DNA from: Dastarcus helophoroides
Taxonomy: Eukaryota > Arthropoda > Insecta > Coleoptera > Bothrideridae
NCBI GenBank assembly: GCA_028583605.1
Contig: CM053329.1
Coordinates: 4,836,001-4,900,000 of the forward strand
DNA length: 64,000 bases
Direction of reading: 5' to 3'
A program made the translations under genes and the position numbers. Below are positions 13,044 through 23,971 of the stretch, one piece after another. The notes below the pieces were generated by a model. That model was not told where the DNA came from and did no database searches. It saw only the letters and a program-made list of their open reading frames with translations. Within the stretch, counting starts at the first letter, position 1; the number at the start of each line of letters is the position of its first letter.

Positions 13044-13580
13044 CTGCTTGCCATCTTACCATTACCATTTCATCCGCTACATGCAAAATAAGAACTCAGT
13101 TTGGTTCAGTCGTTTGGAGATGAACGAAAAGATACAGTGAGGGATTTCTGTGAAATATATTCTAAATGTTTAGAAAGGAAAAGGTAAGTATTATTATTAA
13201 ATATAAAGTTTTGCCTAGTTCAATTATTTGTATTATAGTTATTATAAGGTGCAACTTCACTTAATCATCTTCAAAATCATTTAGAAGTAAAACACCAGCG
13301 GAAAAATGCCGCCTTTAATTAATCCTGACATGATGGTACGTATGATTTAAATAAACCTAGCATTTTCTTCATTTTCTCTTCCTTACAGATTGAATAACTT
13401 TGTTCTCAATCACATAGATGGATAAATACTTGAAACAAGATGATAAACAACATACTTATTTTTCTGGATAACTTCATCATGTGAAAAAAAAACGAAAATA
13501 TTTCTAAAAATAAGTATTAGTGATCTATTTGCTTTTAATATTTTTAAGTTAATTCTGAAATCAATATTATTGAATTATGT

Positions 13581-13805
13581 TTGGTAGGTAAACATACGAA
13601 CAGATGGACATGGACAATGCATCGATACTCCATAAAAACGAATCAGATAATGATAAAAGAGGCATTTAATGAAAGAAATATCAAAGATGAGCGGAAATTA
13701 TTGCTTACTTCTTGTGAAATATCTACATACATCGAGGAACCACAATCTAAGGTAGAAAAATCTGCAGATGCAACTCTTTATATGTTGCACAGGAGGACAA
13801 ATTGA
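13581..13805 (+). CDS. Unrecognised small ORF inside the CACTG-ended element
   Basis: A 74-residue frame rich in Lys, Glu and Thr (it starts MVGKHTNRWTWTMHRY). It ends shortly before an AATAAA signal at 13854-13859, so it could be a terminal exon. Upstream within the same element are possible exons with good splice signals: a frame reading FGDERKDTVRDFCEIYSKC ending at a GTAAGT near 13183, and a short MPPLINPDMM frame ending at GTACGT near 13337. I recognise no domain. It may be a residual element-encoded protein or chance. Confidence 0.22.
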   Translation: MVGKHTNRWTWTMHRYSIKTNQIMIKEAFNERNIKDERKLLLTSCEISTYIEEPQSKVEKSADATLYMLHRRTN

Positions 13806-14971
13806 TGATTTAACATTATTATATTCATACAATTTTGTATACTATTATTATTCAATAAAATCCGTTACAATGACAACCTTATTCATTCCAGCAATTATCA
13901 AAATTCATAAAATCAATGAACATTATGGTAACAGAACTATCTAATAATCGTTGTACCAACGAATAAGATTCATTGCATCGATACTCCTATTCATTCAACC
14001 AATTATTCGAATTCATAAAGATTACGAATTGTATTCATAAAATTAATAACGAATGATCATTGAATCAACAAATATATGACATTAAAACATGAACGGCATT
14101 CGTTGAGATTTCATTACATTAAGTGACGAACTAAGTTTCGTTAGCCCAATAAACCTTTACGTAGGACCAATTTTAACGAAAAATTTCATCTGCACTACGA
14201 AATTTTTCATTGTATTTATGCTCACTTTTGGTTCAGTGCATTTCAATTTAAGCGACTTTAAAACTAAAAAAGATGTACTCTTTTCGGATTAGTCTGTCAA
14301 GGAACTATTAAAATTGTTCAACCTATAACCCACCAAGGGAAAAAACCAAATTCGACGCACAACAGAGGCATTATCTTTTTGAGGGCGATCTGCACTAGCC
14401 AGAACGATCGCTTGGTTTAGCCTCATTTTAATGGGGCTATCTAAAATCACTTGTTTACAAGAATCATCCTAGAACCTTGACTTAACAACATTCATTGAGC
14501 AGTCGCCAATATACCCTTCGATATGTTGGATAGAGCAGAACGAAAATTAGGGTTTTGATTAAGGCGGTATTGTATTGGGAATTATGGATGCCATCCGCCC
14601 AATATCATCTTTAAAACCGTGGAAACATAAAATTTAAATGTTATACTTGATACTGATTAAAACTACACATAAGTAGATAAGATATATCTCCTTTACTTTT
14701 TTTATTAAATTGAATTTCTATATAAGCTGTTCTCCCCCGCCCTGTACTCAAAAACAGTAAACGACTTTTAGAAATACTAATGGTGACTTTATTACTTAAA
14801 AACCAATGACATCCTAAGTATTCGTATAATGTCAAGATTTACTATGCAAGTAGAATACAACCTAGACTGCAAATTCATGGATCCCCCTAGGCATGTATAG
14901 TGAATCATAGGCAGCTGCACTACCAACAGTTGAAACACTGCCACCTACCGAAGCGGTTGCTCTCTAGAAAA

Positions 14972-15044
14972 GTTTGAACATTTATTAGATTCGAAGTTTG
15001 GAAACCAAATTTGTTCCAAACTTCGAATCTGATTATGTTCAAAC
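14972..15044. repeat. 73-nt near-perfect hairpin
   Basis: GTTTGAACAT (14972) pairs with ATGTTCAAAC (ending 15044), and AGATTCGAAGTTTGGAA pairs perfectly with TTCCAAACTTCGAATCT. These two helices of 10 and 17 bp are separated by a 5/4-nt internal loop and closed by a 10-nt loop. The length and shape resemble a pre-miRNA, but a tiny palindromic transposon remnant would look the same. I see no copy of it elsewhere in the window. Confidence 0.6.
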
Positions 15045-16494
15045 CTATTGGTCTGTGCATTAGAATCAAGATATACTGTTCGATCATTTTTTTGAAAAAT
15101 GATTTATAACAGAGATATGAATTTTATGCTTTACTTTTCAGGTATTATAATTGTTTATAACTAGTGCATGACTCTTCAAAGTAAAGCGTGGCAGCTCTCT
15201 AAGGACCTTTTAATCAGCAAGGTTATTTTAAATTGCAACAAACTACATACTTTATACCGACTTCAATGATATCATATGTTGGTTAATGCCACATTCAAGT
15301 GAAGAAGTTTGACTTAAACGTTTGTTGTTGGGTCTTAAAAGTTCGTCTTGTTTGAAACTATTAATACGTACACCAGTAACAACAAAACCTATTGCAGAGA
15401 TTTTAAAGCTACTGAAATAATATACATGTAAATTACCTAACTTTTCTGAATATTCGGAACGCAGTTACTGCAGGTAGTTATCTTTGAACATTATTGTGAT
15501 TATATAAGTTTTCTGTAACAACAAACATTGCCTATTTATTCATTAATTTGACAGTTTGACTAGTTTATGAGTCATTTGAAATAGGACAGCATTCATTATA
15601 TTCCTTCATATTCAAATAGAGAACGAATTCAGCAGAATAAACTCGCAGAAAACAGACAAAATAATAGAAAATTATAAGAAACCCTTTCTACAGTAACATG
15701 TTTGGAATTTTTGGAATATTATGATCTAGCGTCTATTAGAAGAATGCATCTATCTACGTTGGTCAGTAAAACTCATGTTCCATTTCCGCTGGGAAGTTCG
15801 TAACGCCTCCCTTGTTTCAGAATCTCGCACGGGCAATATGTTCGTCGGTTGCAGGAGGCGCTTATTCAAATGGGTTATCCGCTCAGAAAAGGGAAAACAA
15901 CTAATTTATTATGCCATTCGGTTTGATGACAATAGAAACGACCTAAAAATGCTGGAAAGGTTCACGCATTAAGTGAAAAGCCGGAGTTCGAGCTCGAAAC
16001 GAGGAGACATTAAGAAACAGGAAAGGGAAATAATTTTATATTGAACATAAAGAGCTAGATGACTGGAATTAAGATGCATAAGATCAAGCGCTCTTTTTTT
16101 ATGAATTTCCGAAACATCAACACTACAACTTAATCATAAAACTTTAACCTTTGCTATTATTTTTAGAAAGGGCACAATAATATGTCTATATAAAAAATAT
16201 TTATTAACTAAAGAGCTGAAACGTGGGAAAGTCACAATTTCTAAAATAATTAGTGATCTGTTTGGAAATCTAGGATTACAGTGCTCATTGTGTCATGAGC
16301 TAAATTTAGAAAAGTTTTACCAGTATAACAATTTCGGACTACCTTGTTTAATTCCATTCACCTTCCAGCAGAAAGATATTTAATGAAAATATTCATTTAC
16401 TTATGCTTACTAAGCTTAACAGTTCATATGAGGTTAAAAGCTAAAACAAAATCTTTCACTTGTAAGGCATGAGCTGATCGATTTTCCGTTGGTT

Positions 16495-16648
16495 TTATTG
16501 ACTTTTATTATTCATTTCCTTCCATATGCTCATAAATATCAAACATGCTACACCACTTGGGAGCTCGTATTTTTCAGTCATAAAATCCAACCCTAAATTT
16601 TCGAATAAAGCGCCAGCTAATTCGACATCGGAGGTAAAGTGGTCATAT
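16495..16648 (-). CDS. Candidate terminal coding exon, unrecognised protein
   Basis: After an acceptor-like TTATGTTTATTGTATTAG (complement, ending at 16649) a frame runs to TAA at 16495. It contains YDHFTSDVELAGALFENLGL and SGVACLIFMSIWKEMNNKSQ. Composition is protein-like, with balanced acidic, hydrophobic and aromatic residues, unlike the AT-rich junk translations around it. The stop overlaps a CAATAAAAC polyadenylation-like word. I see no partner exons upstream on the minus strand, so it could be a last exon of a distant gene, a fragment of a pseudogene, or chance. Confidence 0.25.
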
Positions 16649-18142
16649 CTAATACAATAAACATAACCGTAAAGTTTAGTATACATTCTAGTTATTCCGA
16701 GAAAAATCGCGATATTTCCGAATCTGTAGAGGGTAAACAGCTTTTCATTTTAGGTTATTTTCAAGTTTTTTTTTCTCTAATAGCCGGTATAATTTTCAAC
16801 AAATATTTTATTAGAAGTAAATTTGCTCTTAAAATCGTTAGCGAAATTCAATGTTAAGCGAAGAATTTACATTATTTGAAAAATATTTATAACGAGACAA
16901 ATAAAATTCAAATTCTCAAATATATTTTCCATTTTATTCATATGAAAAGTTGTTCATCCATAACGTTGAACTAATAATTCAGTCAACATATCTGGACCGT
17001 ATTATATATAAATATAAGAGAATAACTCATCATTTTAAGGCTACAGCAACAAAACGCCCTAAATTAATTTTAATATTAATACTGAATTTATAATCTGCCT
17101 AAAAGAATGATTAATTTTGGTTCGTGTTGAATACAATGTGAAATAATTAATCTAAAGCATGTCACAAAGGTCGTAAATCAAATTCGTTAATAAATTTATA
17201 ACCTGAAAATTAAAGCACTGGGGAATATAGAATGTATTTAAAATATTGTATGAACTAGTTTAGTTATAATTTAAGCCGTGGTGGGAAAATCAATAAAGTT
17301 TTGTAGAATTTGAATTAGCTGCTTCAATATAAATCAGTCTGAAAAAATAATAGATATTTTCTACTTATAGGTAGGTATCATTTGAATAAATAAATTAATT
17401 AATATCTTCGTTTATTAATTAATGTAATAATTGCTGTTTCCTACATTTATTAAAATCCGTGAATATTACTTAACCTTTAGAAAAGATTATTTTATTTGGG
17501 GGTTTGCAAAATTTCTTTTTATCCGCTACTCTCCTTCAATATATTCAATATATTGAAAGGTAAACACATAAAAAAGTGTTTCTTAGAACAACATTAAATT
17601 ATAATTTACAGTTAGGTCCAAAACTAAGGCATAAATTTAACCGCTTAATGGGTAAAATACTGCAATAGATTAATTTTTAATTTTAAAATGACATTTTTTG
17701 AGCAGAATTTTATTCCTTACCCTTCAACTCCCTTCGAGTGGCAAACACACACCACTTTCAAATATTTAAATTGAACGAGGCAGCCATATAAGATTTTTTA
17801 AATTTTATTAATATTCGGCAGGGAAATTAATTTAAAAATTTTAAAATGGGTTTTGAAATGCATACAATCAAATGTATCCCAAACTATACTTGTATGACAA
17901 ATAACTGTCAAATCTAACTTTTCTAATTAATTTTGTATTGTTATAGCTATTTAAATGTATTCTTTTTTTTGATGATGATGCAGGTGGCAAAATACACAAC
18001 AAGAAGAGAAAAATAAAAATGTTTCCTTTTTACATATCACAAAAAAAAATAATATTTTTCAATAAATAAAATCAGAAAATCTTATATTGTCGTACAGAGA
18101 ATTAAAAACTCTTTCAAATGAGCTATAACAGGCTTCTATATA

Positions 18143-20260
18143 CCGGGTGTTTTTTTTTAGTTGGAAGGTTACTTTTATATGGAGTATAAAAACAACCTGA
18201 TTTTGTTGATATGCCTAATCGGGGTTAAACTTTCTTTTAAAAATATTTTAATATTCCCCTGACTTCCAGTTATACTTGAAGTAGACATCAACTTTCTTAT
18301 TTTAAGTAGTAACCCCAATATTTTATGTTTTATTTGGATTTTAGGTAAAAAAATAAAGTGAGTTTATGTACATATGTTTATTGCTATCATTAATAGTTAC
18401 TAAAGCACTAAACTAAACATTGTGGCTTGTGATTAAGTCCAAAAAAGGTTTCACCCCTTTACCACATCGGCAATTAAATAAATAATTACGCGATACGTAT
18501 TTCGCCAGTAGAACTAGCATTTTCAAGCGTACTAATCTAAAAATTGCATGCACCAGATGTGTTAGAAATAGGAAAGAAAGCAAAAGACCGCCAGTATGCT
18601 TGAAAATGTCAGTTCTACTGGCGAAATATGTATCGCGTAATTATTTATTTAATTGCCTATATGGTAAAGGGATGAAACCTTATTTGGATCATTAATAGTT
18701 TTAGAGATATTTTAATTTTTCAAAAAAAAGTGACAGAAAAGAGGGTTATTTTGACTCGTTGTCTCTTTTGTATTATTTGGGGTAAAAAAATGAAATTTGG
18801 GTTGAAGTCATGGAATATTATGGAGACTATAATAAAGTAATCAGGTTTTACATTTATTATACAGGCTGACGGAAATTGTATGATCATTATTGTTTTTGTT
18901 TTATTCAAAAAAACTCTGTCTTTTTAAACGGAAACTATGTGTTTTTTAATCATTTTTGGATTCTCCGCATAAAAAGGAGAAAAAGATACACGACTAATTT
19001 TTTAAATTTCTGCAGCGTTACAGAGATATAATTCAAAATAAAAAAGCAAAATATATCTCTTTTCTCTAGTAGCAACTTGGCAGTAGAAAACAAAATTTCC
19101 AAAAAAAAAACATAACTACAAGGTCTAAAAATTTTAGGCTAAATAACATTTAAAAGATAACCATGCAGGACGAATAAGTTTTTGGTTATTTGTTGAAATA
19201 CTTATTGAAAAATATTTATGGAGCCACGAATTTGAATTTCGTAAAAATGGTTTGTTAAAAATACATCTCATTTTTGGAGTAATAAAAATCAGCAACAAAT
19301 GTTCAAGAAAATCCTCCTTCATCTATTATGCTGTTAGACTAGAACTCACGATTTGTAAGTATTAAATTTTTATAATAGAAATCAAAATGAAAATTATTTA
19401 ATGATATTTTTGTATCATAAATAAATCCTAATATATTATTTATTACTAGGAACCATCATATGTGCTTAAAAAGGTTACTCAATTCGAAATCTTAAAATAT
19501 GCCTTTATTGAAACAGAAGACGTCATTGTTTTTCTTGATGTAAATTTTTCGTCAATTATTTTATTTTTCTATTACTTATTATGATTAATTCCTTAAGCTT
19601 TTATTGCTTACAGCTAATTTCATACTTGAACAAAAAAAAAAAGAGTTTGATTGTTTTTATTTTGAGATTTATGTAAAATACCTCTGTAGCGGTGCAAAAT
19701 TTTGAGAAATAAATAATGTAACTTTTTTCTTTTTTATTGTGAAGAATCCAAAAATGATTTAAAACATCCCATTTAAAAAACAGCGTTTTTTGAGTAAAAC
19801 AAAAACAATAAAGATCATAAAATTTGCCTCACCCTGTATAATATATGTAAAATCTGATTACGCCATTATAGTCTCCATAATATTCCATGACTTCAACCCA
19901 AATTTCCTTCTTTCACTGCAAAATAATAAAAAAGATACAAAGAGTCTAACCTCTTTTGTCATTTTTTTTTTCGAAAAATTAAAATGTCTTTAAAATTATC
20001 AAAGGTAGCAATAAACATGTATACATAAACTCACCTTATTTTTGTACATAATATCCAAATAAAATATAAAACATGGGGGTTGCTATTTAAAAGAAGAAAG
20101 TTGATATCTACTTCCGGTATAAACGGAAGTGGGAGGAAGTTGAAAATATTTTAAGTAGGTAGTTTAGCCTTGTTTAGCCCCATCGACATAATCAGTTTGT
20201 TTTTATAATAAGTAGTACTCTATATAAAGGTAACCTCCCAACTAAAAACAAAACACCCGG
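18143..20260. mobile_element. Large foldback element, copy 1 (carries an insertion)
   Basis: Ends are CCGGGTGTTTTTTTTTTAGT on the left and the same on the complement at the right, flanked by TA (18141-18142 and 20261-20262). The arms are inverted copies for roughly 0.6 kb: GGAAGGTTAC, TTTATATGGAGTA, CGGGGTTAAAC, GACAGAAAAGAGGGTTATTT and others recur in mirror order. A non-repeated centre of about 0.5 kb lies between them. The left arm is split by a 289-bp insertion (18399-18687). Removing that insertion and one target copy gives about 1816 bp, close to copy 2 (1809 bp). Small ORFs in the arms share a peptide only because the DNA is repeated. It has no transposase, so it is non-autonomous, probably Tc1/mariner-type by its TA flanks. 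Confidence 0.8.
18399..18687 (+). mobile_element. Repeat family B insertion with 13-bp target duplication
   Basis: It is flanked by ATCATTAATAGTT at 18386-18398 and again at 18688-18700, which locates the insertion in the foldback arm exactly. The head (ACTAAAGCACTAAACTAAAC) is followed by two inverted arms of about 95 bp, sharing AAGGTTTCACCCCTTTACC, AATTAAATAAATAATTACGC, TTTCGCCAGTAGAACT and CATTTTCAAGC. A 13-bp duplication is long for cut-and-paste transposons and is more like LINE-driven (SINE-type) integration. Related pieces occur at 11421-11554 and 33049-33110. Confidence 0.75.
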
Positions 20261-20284
20261 TATATATAACCTAGGATCCTACAG

Positions 20285-23040
20285 CTCCTGCTGCACCTCA
20301 CTTCTCAGTTTCCATATTCTTTTATTTAGTGCATCGATTTGTCCTATCCATCGATTTGTCGTATCCATTTGGCTCTTATCCTTCTTCTGTTGGGTATATA
20401 ACTGAATACTTGTTTCGGAATCCTTTCTTTATCCATTATCATCATATGTCCATACTATGAAAGTTTTTTTTTCTCGATTACTTGTGTAATTGTTTCTTTT
20501 ATATATGCTATTTCTTTTATTTCTTCATTTCTAGCGTGTTCAAAGCGGGATACTCTTAGGGTTCTTCTTGAGAAATCCACTTCGGTTGCTTCAGTTTTTC
20601 TCCAATTTCTTTCATTGATTGTCCAGAATTCTGATCCATATATAGTAATAGGTTCCCTATGTTAAATTTCGTTTTTTCTTTAATCCAATTTTGTAAAGTT
20701 GTTAAGTTCGAATAAAATTTCTACCTAAGTTTACGCGTTGTTTTATATCTTCTTCACAATCTCCATTTTTACTGATAATGCTTCCTAAATATTTGTATTC
20801 TTCACAGCTCTTTTAGGTAATGCTGTCTGTTACTTAGATGTTCGATGATTACGTTCCAATGGCTAAATACTCTGTTTTTGTGGGTTCATCTTTAAGCCCC
20901 ATTTATTAAATTATTCTGTCAATTTCTTGACCATATAAGAAACATCTTCTTCATCGTTGGCAATTACGACTTGATCATCTGCGAATAAGAGTGTGTATAA
21001 GAATTCATTATCTATTTCGATTCACATCCCACTACATTTTTGTTGCCAATTATCAATAAATAATAAATGTGTCTCCAAATTTCTCTCTATCCATTTTTCT
21101 ATTACTTATCTTATCGAGAATATATTATCTACACATGACCTTCCTCTCCTGAAGCCGCTTTGCTAACACAGTCTTCTTCAATTCTATTTTTTAGAATTCG
21201 GCCATGCAACCTTCCTATGGAATTGGTTACACTAATTACTCTGTAGTTATTACAATTTCGTTTATCTCCCTTTTTTAAAATGGGATTAATAAGAAAGATA
21301 TTAAAATCCTGTGGTATATCGTCATTCATTTTATTAAATATTGTGGTCAGTAAGTTCCATAGAATACTTGGTCCATATTTCACCAGTTCAATTGGAATGT
21401 CTCCAGGCCCTGAGGATTTATTGTTTATCATGTCATTGGCATTCTTTTTAGTTTCTTTAGTAGTGATTGGTATCACACTTAGGCAATCCGTGTTTTTTAC
21501 TTTATATACTATTCCGTTATATTCATTTCTATGTTCTGTCAATAACTGATAATGTTCTTTCCATTTATTAATGGCTATTAAGCGGATGTTAGCCTTTACT
21601 GACCTGTTCGTTCGGAGTCGTTTTATAAATTTCTTGGTTTCACTTACTTTTGTGCAACCCATGTATCTATTAACCGATTCGCACTTCTTGACCCATACCT
21701 CTTGTTTTGCTTTTCCAACAATCGTCTTTACCTCCTTGTTACTCTTTGTATAGCATTTCCTGCCTTCAGTATCTTGTGTTTTCAACCATTTCTGGTAGAG
21801 TATCTTTTTCTTTATTATTTTCTGCTCAATTTCATTTGTCCTCCATTCTGAGTTTGATTTTTCATTGGTTACTTTTGTTCCTATTTTTTAATTTGTTCAC
21901 CAATCTTATTTTGTATAAAAACTTTATAGTCTTGACGGAAACTTTCTAAATTGTACATTATTGGTTTGGTGTTACCCCTATTACTTCGTTCTGCCTCTCC
22001 ATTACTGTTTAATTTGTAATTAATCTTTATTTTAGATTTTAGCATAAAATGGTCTGATCCACATTCTGCACTTCTATGTATTCTGACATCTTGCGTTATT
22101 AATCCTGAATTTTGTTTTAGAATTATATAGCCAATAATTGAGTACACTTTCCTTGATGGTTGCCCCCAAGTGTATTGAGGAATTTTTCTATCTATCTTAA
22201 ATTCTTAAGGAGTGGGTTTCACAAAAATCGATTAATCTTCTACCACTGTTATTTTTAGTTTCTTCTCCATATGTGTCTATAATGTTGCTGCCTGCAACCG
22301 TTCCCGTTCTGATGTTAAAATCCCCCATCAGGCAAACTTGCCTTCTTGGGCTTGTGTCGCTTATCTTGTGTCAATCTTTCGTAAATTTCATCCTTTATAC
22401 TCTCGTTTGCGTCATTTGTTGGTGCATAAACACCAACTACAACTATGTCATGTCCGTTTATCTTCAATTCCAGTCACATAAACTTTTCATTTACTTCATA
22501 CCTCTTTTAAATCATCTTTTTCAATTTCTTATGAACCACTCCTCTCTTTGCTCTTTCACTCTTATTTACGCCACTATAAAAATGAAGATATTGGCCGACT
22601 ACTTCAGTTCCTAACCTTTTTTTTTTTTGTTTCTGTCAGCACCCCTACGTCAATCTCCATTCTTTCTAATTCTTCAAACACTTCTTTCCGTTTAGTACCC
22701 AATCCTTGTACATTCCAAGTTGCCCAGTTCATAATCCTTTTCCTTTGCTTTCTTCGTTTATCCAATATTCCGCATGTTTTCCGAGGCTCCGTGCTGAGAT
22801 TTTTAGTAGAATTTTATTTTTACATGAGACCTCAACCCCCACTTCTGGAGGATCGACATTTTCTGTTAGAGTTTGTTGCTTCAGCCGATCTGACCCGGTT
22901 TTTGGGCGCCGTAAACTCGCCTTTCATCCTCTTCCGTCTGCTAAATAACGTACACCCATTGCATGCTCTGCATTGCCCAGGGGTTGTGTGGCTTATGCCT
23001 TCGTGGAGGTGGAAGTAGGGTTTGTTGGCAGAGCTTGTTT
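20285..23040 (-). mobile_element. EN-RT non-LTR retrotransposon (LINE), decayed
   Basis: A minus-strand element with a leader of about 300 bp (23040-22733) that includes a CCACACAACCCCTGGGCAAT-type stretch. An endonuclease-reverse transcriptase pseudogene follows, and the tail fades near the right end of foldback copy 1. The presence of APE-type endonuclease and RT motifs without RNase H or an ORF1 places it among simple EN-RT LINEs (RTE-like or related clades), not resolved further. No clean target duplication was found. Confidence 0.8.
20290..22732 (-). pseudogene. LINE endonuclease/reverse transcriptase pseudogene
   Basis: The start at 22732 opens MNWATWNVQGLGTKRKEVFE, the first block of an APE-type endonuclease. 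It is followed by VGVLTETK (22650 region), VVVGVYAPTND (about 22440) and LMGDFNIRTG (about 22325), which are catalytic blocks in order. The longest open piece (21785-21129) carries the RT start: NNKSSGPGDIPIELVKYG and LINPILKKGDKRNCNNYRVI. Then EFLYTLLFADDQVVIANDEE (about 21000-20945) provides the YxDD-equivalent FADD catalytic box, and a C-terminal tail reads YGSEFWTINERNWRK (about 20640-20595). Several stops and frameshifts interrupt it, so it is inactive. Long plus-strand ORFs across 21280-23018 are antisense shadows of this gene. Confidence 0.85.
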
Positions 23041-23969
23041 ATCAGTGAACATTTTTCAATTTTTATTTTTTGCTGTGTAAGTATCGGCAACTTACGCAGT
23101 CCCTGAGACTCTTTACCAACCTGTGACCCCCAGGCTTCTTTGTTTCATTTAAAAATGTTAAAAGTTTAGGTGTCACTTTAAGGGAGTTAAAGGAAAAGAT
23201 ATCGAAATATGTTTAAACATATAGGATATATATAGGATAATATAGGATTAAAAATGGACGTATCTCAGTATTTTCCTCAAAAATTTCAAATAAAGAAATG
23301 TAGAAAATGTATAATTTTCCTGATTTGTAAAGGCATCCATTTTATTTCTTTTTTCTTGTTGGGTACTTTGCTTATAAATATGATTTAGGACACATTTGAT
23401 TAAGTACATTTCAAAAATATTTTAAAATTTAATTTCCTTGACGAATATTCATAAAACTTAAAAAATTCCATATGGTTGGACATGAAATCAAAAACTCTTT
23501 TAAATAAACTATCTATCACACGCACCCTCATTTAATTTAAAATTCAAAAGAATATCTGTCATGCCAGGGGAATTAAAGGGGGGAGGAATAAATGTATGCT
23601 TAAAAAGTGTAATGTTAAAACTAAAATGTCACCTGTGCACAAGTGTCCACACAAACTAAGTCCTGAGCATAAGTCCACAAAAAAAAAGTTTTCTGAGGTA
23701 TTTTTTCCGCTGAATGCGAATCTAAAGCCCACACAACTTTTTTTTGTTGACCTGTGAAATTCTGTGCTGTAGCTCTAATGCTAAACAAAATGTGGAAAAA
23801 TCATATTTTTGACTGAATGCAGTGAATTGCTGTGATAAATGAAAACATTTTGAAAATCATGAAAAAATATGGCTTGAACAGTTTCCTGGCAAAGGAAAAT
23901 TTGAAATTGATCTGTCGAATAATAAACCAAATTATCAAGGTATGTCCAGATGAGACGGAATACACTGTA
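23041..23969. other. Gap between LINE and foldback copy 2
   Basis: AT-rich, no gene seen. It contains a short GGATATATATAGGATAATAT direct-repeat patch near 23222-23250. The ORF at 23832-24038 runs into the foldback terminus and is not supported. Confidence 0.5.
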
Positions 23970-23971
23970 TA

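Larger units (their letters stand above)
11573..14238. mobile_element. CACTG-ended DNA transposon remnant, interrupted by a hAT element
   Basis: The left end starts CACTGAAAAAAATACTGTGC; the right end, on the complement, starts CACTGAACCAAAAGTGAGC. Both are followed by CATAA-rich subterminal DNA with repeated short words of the GTAATAACG and CGTTATTG type. Terminal CACTG plus subterminal repeats suggests a CMC (CACTA/Chapaev-like) superfamily, but no 3- or 4-bp target duplication is visible (only CA on both sides), so the superfamily is unsure. A possible small gene lies in the right half. Without the nested hAT copy it would be about 1.65 kb. Confidence 0.5.
14239..18140. other. Mostly gene-free AT-rich stretch
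   Basis: Holds a strong 73-nt hairpin (14972-15044) and one exon-like minus-strand frame (16495-16648), both annotated separately. Other ORFs (14641-14835 minus, 15775-15972 plus, 16639-16857 plus) have no recognisable features. A short near-palindrome CCTTCAATATATTCAATATA with its partner lies at about 17533-17560. Confidence 0.5.

Noticed and set aside
15775..15972. Arg-rich 65-codon ORF
   Set aside because: Isolated, no domain or gene context; probably chance in a slightly GC-richer patch.
18720..18908. Peptide shared by ORFs at 18720, 19790 and 25263
   Set aside because: Shared only because all three lie in the arms of the foldback elements.
21280..23018. Several long plus-strand ORFs
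   Set aside because: They are antisense to the endonuclease/RT pseudogene, whose motifs are clear on the minus strand.
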